Shown here piece by piece: positions 7,132 through 15,348 of a stretch of 15,415 bases of DNA; the stretch's first letter is position 1; the number at the start of each line of letters is the position of its first letter. Position numbers and translations under genes: made by a program. The notes beneath the pieces are model-generated. The model was not told the DNA's origin, did not search any database, and saw only the letters and a list, made by a program, of their open reading frames with translations. The DNA comes from an uncultured Bacteroidales bacterium (GTDB lineage: Bacteria; Bacteroidota; Bacteroidia; Bacteroidales; Paludibacteraceae), in contig CALGCU010000230.1 of assembly GCA_937886455.1 (NCBI GenBank), positions 1 through 15,415 of the forward strand. The letters run 5' to 3'.

Positions 7132-8373
7132 TTATTGAAAATCCGGTAATGATAAAGCTTCGCCTACTAAATAGTTACTTCCACCGATGAATAGCATATC
7201 ATTGTGTTGCATTTTTTGATAGGCAGCTTTTATGGCTGTCTCTATATTTGTATATATTTCGCCATGTAGATTGTGGTTGGCAGCGATTTGTTGCAGTTCA
7301 GAGGCGGGTAGTGCTCGTGGAGTTTGTGCTTGTGTGAAATAGTATGTTGCATTTTTGGGCAACATGGCAATGGCTGCGTTTATGTCTTTGTCTTTTACCA
7401 TTCCAAATACAATATGTACTTGCCCTTTTTTGTATGTGGCTAATTGTTTTCCTACATATTGTAGTCCATGTGCATTGTGTCCGGTGTCGCAGATGGTGAG
7501 TGGTTTTTCTTTAAGTGTTTCCCATCTTCCTCGTAATCCTGTTAGTGTACAAACTTGTTTGAATCCTTTGCGAATACTCTCATCTGTAATATTATATCCT
7601 TGTTCGCGTAAAATATAAAGCGCCTGATATGCTGTGTTTTTGTTTTTTTGTTGATAACATCCCGTTAGTTGACATTTCCATTTAGTGATGTCATTTGCAT
7701 GCTGGTCAGCAAATACAAGTGGGGAATTTGTTTGTTGTGCTTTTTGGATGAAGACCGGGGTGGTCTCAGTTAAACTTTCCCCAATCACCACCGGAATTCC
7801 TTGTTTGATAATCCCTGCTTTTTCTGCGGCTATAGTTGCTAAGTTGTTTCCTAAGAACTCAGTGTGATCCAATCCGATGTTTGTAATGACGCAGAGGTCA
7901 GGATTAATCACATTGGTACAGTCTAATCGTCCTCCTAAACCAACTTCTATAACGCAGATGTCTGCGTTTTGATTTAGAAAGTAGGTTGCCGCTATTGCGA
8001 ATGTTGTTTCAAAGAAGGATGGTTTTACCTCTTCTAACACTTTTTTGTGTTTTTCCACGAAGTCTATTACGCTTTGCTGGTCAATAGGTGTTCCATTTAT
8101 TCATATTCTCTCTCTAAAGTCAACTAAGTGGGGTGATGTGAAGAGTGCGGTTTTATACCCCGCTTCTTGTAGTGTTGCCGCAATGAGGTGTGATGTGGAA
8201 CCTTTTCCATTTGTTCCTGCAATATGAATGCATTTGAGTTGTTTATGTGGATTTCCTACCGCTTCAAGTAATCTATAGACATTGTCAAAGCCGGGCTTAT
8301 ATGCCGCGGCTCCAACAAGATGAAATGCCGGTTGAGAGGCAAATAGATAGTTGAGTGTTTCTTGATAGGTCAT
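7132..8373 (-). pseudogene. folC: folC (dihydrofolate/folylpolyglutamate synthase) interrupted by an in-frame TGA
   Basis: A full-length FolC of about 413 codons with one nonsense codon at 91. FolC adds glutamate to dihydropteroate and polyglutamylates folates. Codons 1-90 hold the P-loop GTNGKGS (53-59) and TSPHLVDFRERI. Then TGA (complement of 8101-8103) stands where the family has Arg, and the same frame goes on with INGTPIDQQSVIDF. Later motifs are intact: EVGLGGRLD (143-151), GLDHTEFLGN (167-176), EKAGII, and DTGHNAHG in the C-terminal ligase domain. No insertion or deletion is involved; both halves share one frame. The start overlaps the lgt stop (ATGA). A GTG at codon 106 could restart translation but would lack the P-loop. 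It may be a true mutation, a tolerated leaky stop or a sequencing error. Confidence 0.88.
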
Positions 8374-9212
8374 TTCTGCTTATTTCGGATAGCGTGTATT
8401 ATCAAATAAATTCCCCATAGGATGAATGGGATACTTAATATTTGTCCCATGTTGAGTAGCATATTTGATTCAAATGCTTCTTGGTTGAATTTAATAAATT
8501 CCAATATGAAGCGTGTTCCGAATATGCCTATCAAGAAGACACCGAATATAAGTCCAGTTTGTTTGTATGCTTCTTTTTTCCAGTACATCCACCAAATAAT
8601 TATAAATGTTATGAGGCAATAGAGCATTTCATATATTTGTGTAGGATGGCATGGGGTTGTTTCTCCATTTCTTTCAAAGATAAATCCCCAAGGTAGTGTA
8701 GTGTAGTTGCCATATATCTCGCTATTCATTAAATTTCCCAAGCGAATACATGCTCCACATAGACACACACCTATTACTAATCTGTCAAAAATCCAGATAT
8801 ATCCTTTTTTAAACTTTTTGTTTAGGAAATATCCAGCAGTGAGCAGTCCGATAGCTCCTCCATGACTTGCTAATCCTCCTTGCCAAATGTAGAGTAGTTC
8901 CCATGGTCTGACAAGATAGGGGTTACCATATTTAAAGGTTATGCCTAAAACTTTAACCGGTTCGGGTAATAAGTGCCATTCATAGAATAGGCAATGTCCT
9001 AATCTTGCTCCTACAATGACTCCAATTACCATGTACATGAATAATTTATCAGTCCAATCTTCCGGTAGGTTTTCGTGTTTGTATAGTTTGATTTGTGTCC
9101 AATAAGCCAACCATATTCCTAATGCCCACAATATGCCGTACCATCTCACACTGAGTGGTCCTAATGTGAATGCAACGGGGTCTATATTCCATGTAATAAA
9201 GTTTAGTATCAT
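8370..9212 (-). CDS. lgt: Phosphatidylglycerol:prolipoprotein diacylglyceryl transferase
   Basis: 280 residues, the usual length. Lgt transfers diacylglycerol from phosphatidylglycerol to the lipobox cysteine of prolipoproteins in the inner membrane, the first step of lipoprotein maturation. About seven membrane helices are visible. Conserved elements are RWYGILW (23-29), GARLGH (68-73), the WQGGLASHGGAIG segment (110-122, His117) and RLGNLMNSEIYG (157-168), the Lgt signature with Arg157 and Asn160. The late GTRFILEF supplies the conserved C-terminal Arg. It lies 18 bp after secA and overlaps the folC start by 4 bp. Placement next to secA joins export and lipid modification. Confidence 0.95.
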   Translation of the reverse strand: MILNFITWNIDPVAFTLGPLSVRWYGILWALGIWLAYWTQIKLYKHENLPEDWTDKLFMYMVIGVIVGARLGHCLFYEWHLLPEPVKVLGITFKYGNPYLVRPWELLYIWQGGLASHGGAIGLLTAGYFLNKKFKKGYIWIFDRLVIGVCLCGACIRLGNLMNSEIYGNYTTLPWGFIFERNGETTPCHPTQIYEMLYCLITFIIIWWMYWKKEAYKQTGLIFGVFLIGIFGTRFILEFIKFNQEAFESNMLLNMGQILSIPFILWGIYLIIHAIRNKQK

Positions 9213-9230
9213 GTGTGTGTGCTTGCGGGG

Positions 9231-12200
9231 TTATTTACCATGACAGTTTTTGTATTTCAATCCACTTCCGCAAGGGCATGGGTCATTACGTCCTACTTTC
9301 TTTTCAGCTCTATATGGTTCCGGGCGTTGTAGTTCACGTGTATCTTGCTTAGTGGGGTCGTTGCTTATTCCGCTGTCTTTTTGTGTGCGGTAGCGACTCA
9401 TGTCCATGCGACGTGCTTCTTGTGCTTGTTTGACCTGATCTGGTTCTCTCATCGGTATTTGACCTCTCATTAGTATGGCAATGACTTTTCTATTGACATT
9501 GTCAATCATATTTTTGAAGAGATTAAACGATTCCAATTTGTAGATTAAGAGCGGGTCTTTTTGTTCGTAGCTTGCGTTTTGAACCGATTGTCTCAGTTCG
9601 TCTAATTGTCTCAAATGTTCTTTCCATTCATCGTCAATCACATAGAGTAGTGCAAATTTTTCAAATGATTTGACTACTTCTTTTGATTGTGATTCATAAG
9701 CGTCTTTTAGATTGGCTGTGATGTTAAATACCCGTTTTCCATCAGTGACCGGTATTACAATGTTTTGATATTGTTCGCCTTTGGTTTCATAAACTTGTTT
9801 TATGATTGGATTAGCAATGTCTGCCATTTTGTCCATCTTTCGTTTGAATGCGTTGATGGCTGCTTCCATGACTTGGTCTACTAGTGTTTGTTCTTTAGAC
9901 GCCTTGAATGTTTCTTCATCGAATGGTGCGTCCATGGCAAACACTTTAAGCAGTTCGTTATTGAGTCCTTCATAGTCTAATACGTCTCGCATTTCACCAA
10001 CTATAGTTTCAGCAGTGTCGTAAATCATATTTGTGATGTCCACTCCGATTCTTTCTCCCATGAGTGCATGTCTTCGTTTTGCGTAGACAACGTTACGTTG
10101 TGCATTCATTACGTCATCATATTCCAATAGGCGTTTACGTATTCCGAAGTTGTTTTCTTCCACTTTCTTTTGTGCACGTTCTATTGAGTTGGAGATCATG
10201 TTGTGTTCCAGGACTTCACCTTCTTCGTATCCCATTCGGTCCATTAGTTTAGAGATACGGTCGGAACCAAATAGACGCATTAGGTCATCTTCCAAAGAGA
10301 CATAGAAAACAGAGGATCCCGGGTCGCCTTGACGTCCAGAACGTCCTCGTAACTGTCGGTCAACGCGACGGCTTTCGTGTCTTTCGGTACCGATGATGGC
10401 CAAACCTCCCGCTTCTTTTACTTCTTTTGTGAGTTTGATGTCTGTACCACGTCCAGCCATGTTAGTGGCTATGGTGACTGTCCCTTGACGTCCAGCTTCC
10501 GCAACTATTTCTGCTTCTCGTTGGTGTAATTTCGCATTTAATACGTTGTGTTTTATTTTTCGTATTGTCAGCATGCGACTTAACAATTCGGATATTTCCA
10601 CAGATGTAGTACCTACCAAAACCGGTCTTCCTGCGTTAACTAATGTAACGATTTCGTCTATGACAGCATTGTATTTCTCACGTTTTGTTTTATATACGCG
10701 GTCGTTCATGTCTATGCGTGCAATAGGACGGTTTGTAGGAATTACGACCACATCGAGTTTGTATATATCCCAAAATTCTCCGGCTTCTGTTTCTGCAGTA
10801 CCTGTCATACCTGAGAGTTTGTGGTACATACGGAAATAGTTTTGCAGTGTGATTGTTGCGAATGTTTGTGTTGCCGCTTCTACTTTTACGTGTTCTTTAG
10901 CTTCTATGGCTTGGTGTAGTCCGTCGGAGTATCGACGTCCTTCCATGATACGTCCAGTTTGTTCGTCAACGATTTTGACTTTATTGTCAATTACGACGTA
11001 TTCTACATCTTTTTCAAACAGTGTATATGCTTTGAGCAATTGGTTGATTGTGTGTACTCGTTCAGACTTGATAGAGTAGTTCTGTAGTGCTTCATCTTTG
11101 AGGTGTTGACGTTCTTCAGCAGAGATGGTTGTATTTTTCTCCAATTCTGCTATTTCAGAACCCACATCCGGCAAGACGAAGAAGTCAGGGTCTTCAGAAT
11201 TGCTTGTCAGTGCATCAATACCTTTATCAGTTAATTCTATAGAGTTGTGTTTTTCGTCAATTACAAAGAAGAGTGGGTCGGTTGCGATGTGCATGTTTTT
11301 GTTGTTTTCCTGCATGTAAAACTCTTCCGTTTTTTGCAGTTGCACTTTCACACCTTGTTCACTTAAGAACTTAATCAGTGCTTTGTTTTTAGGCAATGCT
11401 TTGTAAGAACGGAACAATGCTAATGCTCCTTCTTCTTGTTCAGCTTTGTCGGCAGAATTAATTTTTGCTCTTGCTTCAGCCAATAATTTCGTTGCCATGA
11501 GTGTTTGTTCTTTCACTAAACGTTCCACTCTTGGTTTATAGTCGTCAAATAGTTGGTCTTCTCCTTTTGGTACCGGTCCAGAGATGATTAATGGTGTACG
11601 TGCGTCGTCAATTAAGACAGAGTCAACTTCATCGACAATGGCATAGTTATGTTTGCGTTGTACAAGGTCGAGAGGTGATGTTGCCATGTTGTCGCGCAAG
11701 TAGTCAAAGCCAAATTCGTTGTTAGTACCAAATGTGATGTCTGCAGCATAGGCTTTTCGTCTTTCGTCGGAGTTAGGTTTGTGTTTGTCAATACAGTCCA
11801 CACTGAGCCCGTGAAACATGTATAGTGGTCCCATCCATTCAGAGTCACGTTTAGCCAAGTAGTCGTTTACGGTTACAACGTGTACACCGTTGTGTGTGAG
11901 TGCATTTAGGAAGACGGGTAGGGTAGCTACTAATGTTTTACCTTCTCCAGTGGCCATTTCTGAAATTTTTCCTTGATGTAACACAATACCTCCGATTAAC
12001 TGTACGTCATAGTGTATCATGTCCCATGTAATTTCATTTCCTCCAGCTACCCAATGATTATAGTAGATAGCTTTTTCGCCTTCAATTTCCACAAAGTCGT
12101 GTGTTGTAGCCAATTCTCTATCAAAGTCGTTTGCGGTTACTTCTACTGTTTCAGAGTTTGCAAATCTACGTGCAGTGTCTTTTACAATAGCGAAGACTTC

Positions 12201-12524
12201 AGGAAGTACATCCAACAACACTTTTTCATATTTGTCAGCAATGTTTTTCTCGAGTTTATCTACTTCTGTGTAAATTTCTTCTCTTTGGTCAATAGGGGTA
12301 TTTTCCACAGAGTCTTTTAACTCGATGATGCGTTTCTTTTCTTCCGCTACGTAGTCAGCAATTCGACGTTTTATAGCATCTGTTTTTTCACGTAGTTGGT
12401 CATTGCTAAGTTTTTCTATTTCAGGATATACAGCTTTTATTTTATCCACATACGGCATTATTTCTTTTAGGTCACGTTGTGACTTATTGCCGAATAATTT
12501 ACTCAAAAAATCATTAAATCCCAT
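9231..12524 (-). CDS. secA: Preprotein translocase ATPase SecA
   Basis: 1,097 residues, the long Bacteroidetes form. SecA drives preproteins through SecYEG using ATP. The Walker A motif ATGEGKT is at 191-197 and the Walker B/DEAD-like DEVD at 298-301, followed by DDARTPLIISG. The second motor domain has TNMAGRGTDIKL and RQLRGRSGRQGDPGSS. The preprotein-binding region between them is enlarged (about 320-480). The C-terminus ends in the zinc-binding, SecB/ribosome-contacting tail NDPCPCGSGLKYKNCHGK. It is the first gene of the nine-gene - strand operon and has its own promoter. All motifs are intact. Confidence 0.97.
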   Translation of the reverse strand: MGFNDFLSKLFGNKSQRDLKEIMPYVDKIKAVYPEIEKLSNDQLREKTDAIKRRIADYVAEEKKRIIELKDSVENTPIDQREEIYTEVDKLEKNIADKYEKVLLDVLPEVFAIVKDTARRFANSETVEVTANDFDRELATTHDFVEIEGEKAIYYNHWVAGGNEITWDMIHYDVQLIGGIVLHQGKISEMATGEGKTLVATLPVFLNALTHNGVHVVTVNDYLAKRDSEWMGPLYMFHGLSVDCIDKHKPNSDERRKAYAADITFGTNNEFGFDYLRDNMATSPLDLVQRKHNYAIVDEVDSVLIDDARTPLIISGPVPKGEDQLFDDYKPRVERLVKEQTLMATKLLAEARAKINSADKAEQEEGALALFRSYKALPKNKALIKFLSEQGVKVQLQKTEEFYMQENNKNMHIATDPLFFVIDEKHNSIELTDKGIDALTSNSEDPDFFVLPDVGSEIAELEKNTTISAEERQHLKDEALQNYSIKSERVHTINQLLKAYTLFEKDVEYVVIDNKVKIVDEQTGRIMEGRRYSDGLHQAIEAKEHVKVEAATQTFATITLQNYFRMYHKLSGMTGTAETEAGEFWDIYKLDVVVIPTNRPIARIDMNDRVYKTKREKYNAVIDEIVTLVNAGRPVLVGTTSVEISELLSRMLTIRKIKHNVLNAKLHQREAEIVAEAGRQGTVTIATNMAGRGTDIKLTKEVKEAGGLAIIGTERHESRRVDRQLRGRSGRQGDPGSSVFYVSLEDDLMRLFGSDRISKLMDRMGYEEGEVLEHNMISNSIERAQKKVEENNFGIRKRLLEYDDVMNAQRNVVYAKRRHALMGERIGVDITNMIYDTAETIVGEMRDVLDYEGLNNELLKVFAMDAPFDEETFKASKEQTLVDQVMEAAINAFKRKMDKMADIANPIIKQVYETKGEQYQNIVIPVTDGKRVFNITANLKDAYESQSKEVVKSFEKFALLYVIDDEWKEHLRQLDELRQSVQNASYEQKDPLLIYKLESFNLFKNMIDNVNRKVIAILMRGQIPMREPDQVKQAQEARRMDMSRYRTQKDSGISNDPTKQDTRELQRPEPYRAEKKVGRNDPCPCGSGLKYKNCHGK

Positions 12525-12565
12525 GATGTTTCCTACTGAATCATTTATATTAAATATTTATTCTG

Positions 12566-12597
12566 CAAAGATAGTGAAAGGTGAGCGAAGAAGCAAG
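12566..12597 (-). promoter_or_regulatory. secA operon promoter
   Basis: On the - strand, TATCTTTG (12566-12573) matches the TAnnTTTG -7 box. A weaker CTTG (12594-12597) lies 20 bp upstream where TTTG is expected. Transcription would begin near 12559, about 35 nt before the secA ATG. This is the only convincing promoter I see for the nine genes down to 2411. Confidence 0.7.
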
Positions 12598-12659
12598 AAT
12601 TCTCGTTTCTATCTTAATCTTATATAGCCCCTATCAGTTTCCTATTTTAATCCTATCTA

Positions 12660-12692
12660 ATGGTAACGGTATGGTAACGATATGGTAACGGT
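12660..12692 (+). repeat. Three tandem 11-bp repeats ATGGTAACGRT
   Basis: Copies ATGGTAACGGT, ATGGTAACGAT and ATGGTAACGGT lie head to tail, placing GTAACG at 12663, 12674 and 12685, about one helical turn apart. They are about 65-100 bp upstream of the secA -33 element. The third copy supplies the ATG of the short + strand ORF. The function is unknown; a binding-site array is one possibility. Confidence 0.85.
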
Positions 12693-12900
12693 GATAGTTA
12701 CTGTGTGTGAAGAAGATAACAGATTCTATCTTCATGAGGTAATAGAACAAAAAGAACTTTCAAACAAGGTTCTAATACCTGTTCAGAGACAGTCGCAACG
12801 CCCCAAAGCCATTGCAAGTATACTACAAAATATTATATCAGTAGAAGAATCTTTAAAAGATGTGTTAGGTGAAAGGTATAACAGAGTGGGGGATGAGTAA
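12682..12900 (+). pseudogene. Short ORF resembling a fragment of a mobile-element MuF-like protein
   Basis: 72 codons with no function I can prove. The centre (NRFYLHEVIEQKELSNK) and AIASILQNIISVEES resemble the FYLHEV...LQNI pattern of MuF C-terminal-like domains in large phage and conjugative-element polyproteins of Bacteroidales. That recognition is from memory. Real examples are parts of much longer proteins, so this would be a relic. The apparent ATG is part of the 11-bp repeat and may be fortuitous. The stop is 2 bp before the convergent kdsB stop. It could also be a small real gene or chance coding; confidence is low. Confidence 0.4.
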
Positions 12901-12902
12901 GT

Positions 12903-13664
12903 TTATTTTTGTTGATTTTTTTTCCACCAAGTAATAGCTGTTTCTAAATCTTCCGGTGTGTCAATTCCTATTGTGGATACATTTGTTTCGGCAATGCGAA
13001 TGTGATAACCATTTTCTATCCATCGCAATTGTTCCAAACTTTCAGCTTTTTCAAGTTGTCCTTGCGGTAAATGTGTCAATTCTCCCAGTACGTCTGCACG
13101 ATAGGCATACATGCCAATATGGAGATAGTAAGAGAAATTTTGTAACCATTTATCATGTTCAACTCCTCTTAAATAAGGGATTATACTACGGCTGAAATAG
13201 AGTGCTTCACCTGTTATTTTCGACCATACAACTTTTACCTTGTTTGGATCAAATACAGCATCAAAAGAGGTGTGTTCATCAACACGCCTACACAGGGTTG
13301 CAATTTCAACAGAAGAACTGTCAAAGCATTGTTTAAGTGTTTCAATTTGAACGGGTTGAATAAATGGTTCATCTCCTTGAATGTTTATAATAATATCTGC
13401 ATCAGACCCGGACAAACCATAGGCTTCATAGCATCGATCTGTGCCGCTACGATGATGTGAACCAGTCATAACAGCTTTACCTCCGTGAGCATAAACTACA
13501 TCGTAAATGCGTTTGTCATCAGTGGCGACATAGACTTCGTCAAGTACTTTAATTGCTTGTTCGTAAACACGTACGACCATTGGTTTTCCACATATATCTA
13601 CCAAGGGTTTTCCTTCAAAGCGAGAACTGCCATAACGGGCAGGAATAATTCCTACAAATTTCAT
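12903..13664 (-). CDS. kdsB: 3-deoxy-manno-octulosonate cytidylyltransferase (CMP-KDO synthetase)
   Basis: 253 residues, the normal length. KdsB makes CMP-KDO from KDO and CTP for the inner core of LPS. The nucleotide-binding start IPARYGSSRFEGKPL spans 7-21. The family motifs GSHHRSGTDRCYEA (68-81) and INIQGDEPFI (93-102, Asp98 as likely Mg ligand) are intact, and the C-terminus contains IGIDTPEDLE. It has a strong promoter of its own and is separated from secA by 378 bp, so it is probably a single-gene unit. No clear terminator follows it. Confidence 0.96.
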   Translation of the reverse strand: MKFVGIIPARYGSSRFEGKPLVDICGKPMVVRVYEQAIKVLDEVYVATDDKRIYDVVYAHGGKAVMTGSHHRSGTDRCYEAYGLSGSDADIIINIQGDEPFIQPVQIETLKQCFDSSSVEIATLCRRVDEHTSFDAVFDPNKVKVVWSKITGEALYFSRSIIPYLRGVEHDKWLQNFSYYLHIGMYAYRADVLGELTHLPQGQLEKAESLEQLRWIENGYHIRIAETNVSTIGIDTPEDLETAITWWKKNQQK

Positions 13665-13733
13665 AAAAGATATCTTTTAAGTACTTGAATAGCTATTTAT
13701 TTGCGTAGTAAATGTGATTTTTTATTTACACGT

Positions 13734-13765
13734 CAAATTTAGTACATTATATCGAGTTGGACAAA
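13734..13765 (-). promoter_or_regulatory. kdsB promoter
   Basis: On the - strand, TTTG (13762-13765), a 20-bp spacer and TAAATTTG (13734-13741) match the Bacteroidales -33/-7 consensus. The start of transcription is expected near 13727, giving a leader of about 63 nt before the ATG at 13664. Confidence 0.8.
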
Positions 13766-13937
13766 TTATGTGTGTTTCAGCCAATTTCCGTCTTATTTTT
13801 CCCCATTCACTTTTTCTTTATAATTGATATTATGTCAAATAGAAAATATAGGAATAGCTTTTAGCTTGATAATTCTCTCCTATATGTTGTAGTGTTGAGG
13901 ATTGAGGATTGAAATTTGCCTTAGAGTATAATAGAAT

Positions 13938-13993
13938 GTAATTTATTGTAATTTAATGTAACGCAAATAATCATATCGTAACGAAACGTAAAG
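13938..13993. repeat. Helically phased GTAA array (10-bp period)
   Basis: GTAA occurs at 13938, 13948, 13958, 13978 and 13988, exactly 10 bp apart with one position (13968) skipped. The copies are GTAATT, GTAATT, GTAACG, GTAACG and GTAAAG. All lie on one helix face, as in a protein-binding array or curved DNA. The rest of the 379-bp gap (13665-14043) holds the kdsB promoter, a GAGGATT tandem pair near 13897, and no credible ORF. Confidence 0.7.
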
Positions 13994-14012
13994 AGAGGAT
14001 TTTATGATGTTG

Positions 14013-14020
14013 TATATTTG
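14013..14020 (+). promoter_or_regulatory. Possible + strand -7 box (TATATTTG)
   Basis: TATATTTG matches TAnnTTTG. No TTTG lies at -33, but the phased GTAA array ends about 20 bp upstream, as expected for an activator-dependent promoter. A transcript from about 14027 would run antisense to the XRE gene. This is speculative. Confidence 0.3.
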
Positions 14021-14043
14021 CTGCGTTAAAGTTAGGTTATAAT

Positions 14044-14457
14044 TTATTTAGTAATTTCTTCAAAAGTGTTATCAGAATAAAATACAATTATGCGGCTAAT
14101 AGTTCTGTGAACAACTGCAGGTATATCTTCTTCTGGATATTCTACACTTTGCGTTTCTTTATTTTCGGGAATATCATTAGTTGAAGTGTTAATAGTTTCA
14201 TCTAAATCAAATAAAGTTCCCATTACGTGAGAATGCGATATTTGGCGACGCATTGGCTCTTGACCAAATATAAGCCAATCTGGACTAATGTAAGGAAAGC
14301 GTTGCAAAATTCTTTTCATCACATCAAGACTTGGATTATTTCTACCACTCATGATGTGTGATAATGTAGAAGTTTGAATATTGATAGCATTTGCAAATTG
14401 TGATAATGTCATTCCTTCGTGACTAATGATTGTCTCTATACGTTCTTTTTCGGTCAT
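14044..14457 (-). CDS. XRE-family helix-turn-helix regulator
   Basis: 137 residues. An N-terminal XRE/Cro-type DNA-binding domain spans about 3-66: MTLSQFANAINIQTSTLSHIMSGRNNPSLDVMKRIL holds the two-helix motif, with TSTLSHIMSGR as the recognition helix, then WLIFGQ. A polar, low-complexity linker (about 72-115) follows, and then a short conserved-looking tail IIVFYSDNTFEEI (123-135). This three-part layout is common in Bacteroidales regulators of unknown target. The long noncoding region on its upstream side and its own strong promoter suggest autoregulation; that is inference. Nothing is co-transcribed downstream within 379 bp. Confidence 0.88.
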   Translation of the reverse strand: MTEKERIETIISHEGMTLSQFANAINIQTSTLSHIMSGRNNPSLDVMKRILQRFPYISPDWLIFGQEPMRRQISHSHVMGTLFDLDETINTSTNDIPENKETQSVEYPEEDIPAVVHRTISRIIVFYSDNTFEEITK

Positions 14458-14480
14458 ATTTCAATGGATTTGTTTGTTTA

Positions 14481-14512
14481 CAAAAGTAATAAAACTATTT
14501 CACACTTGCAAA
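14481..14512 (-). promoter_or_regulatory. Promoter of the XRE regulator
   Basis: On the - strand, TTTG (14509-14512), a 20-bp spacer and TACTTTTG (14481-14488) form a full consensus promoter. The expected transcription start is near 14474, 17 nt before the ATG at 14457. Just beyond the -33 box is the CCTG-N7-CAGG dyad (14516-14530). Confidence 0.8.
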
Positions 14513-14973
14513 TTGCCTGATGTTTACAGGTATCAAGTAAATGCTTTATAAATGTAAATTATATAATACACAAAAGTAAAGATGGTAAGAATGTGGATTT
14601 GAATAGGTGTTCTTGTAGACTCTATATTTTTGTGAATAATCTTTAATAATTAGTATTATCAGCTTGTAGATAGTATGGATGTATATAAGCTTATTGTAAT
14701 GTCCTGAAATAATAATATAAGGTAGAATATGTGGCTATTAAGTTGCATGGTTGGTAGATGATTCATATAGGAAAATAAGGTCAAATGCCGATCAATTTAG
14801 GTTCTTCAGTATTATTCCTTTAAGAATGTAGAGTATTTAACTCAAATTCAATTAAATAGGCATATATTTGAATAATTGATAAAGCAAAAATTCAGAAATG
14901 CTACCCTACTCTATGAGTTTTTGTAAATTCATTATAGAAATGTTTGTTAAGTTGTTGATTTATTGGTATATAA

Positions 14974-14999
14974 ATATGCATATTCAGTGATATGCATAT
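14974..14999. repeat. Pair of ATATGCATAT palindromes
   Basis: Two perfect copies of the 10-bp palindrome ATATGCATAT (14974-14983 and 14990-14999) lie 16 bp apart centre to centre, each followed by T. The layout resembles a double operator, but no regulated gene is visible. Confidence 0.7.
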
Positions 15000-15080
15000 T
15001 TATTGAGGTATAAAAGGTGAGATTGGCAGATGTAAAAATACCCTATTTGTGCATGCTTTAAAAATGTAAAGTGGGTTATG

Positions 15081-15173
15081 TTTTACTTTTGTGGCGTAAT
15101 ACAAATGTGTATTATTTGAAGTTTGATTTAGTTTTACATTTGTATAAACAAGTAGTAATTTACAAAAGTAAAA
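15081..15173. repeat. Nested inverted repeats carrying convergent promoter boxes
   Basis: The outer pair is 12 bp and perfect: TTTTACTTTTGT (15081-15092) with ACAAAAGTAAAA (15162-15173). The inner pair is 10 bp and perfect: ATACAAATGT (15099-15108) with ACATTTGTAT (15136-15145). Each outer arm contains a TACTTTTG -7 box, pointing inwards. The inner left arm can also form a local hairpin AATACA-AATG-TGTATT (15098-15113). A further -7-like TACATTTG is at 15135-15142. Confidence 0.65.
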
Positions 15174-15348
15174 ACAGCAATTAGTTTAAGAAAAATAAGA
15201 ATGTGATATTTTGTAATAATTCTTACCCTACTCCCAAATATGCGATTCTCAATAAATGGAAAGTATGTGTATAATAATAATGAGAAGAATGATTGAGTGT
15301 AGAAATTATGTTCACTATTCAGAACAGAATTGAATAAATTATTTACAT

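Noticed and set aside
8101..8103. Selenocysteine at the folC TGA
   Set aside because: The family has Arg, not Cys, at this site, and no convincing hairpin follows the TGA.
8058..8103. Frameshift in folC
   Set aside because: The two parts are in the same frame and the intervening codons translate to the expected INGTPIDQQSVIDF.
13846..13885. ATATAGGA / TCCTATAT inverted repeat as terminator
   Set aside because: An 8-bp stem with a 24-nt loop and no T-tract; probably chance in AT-rich DNA.
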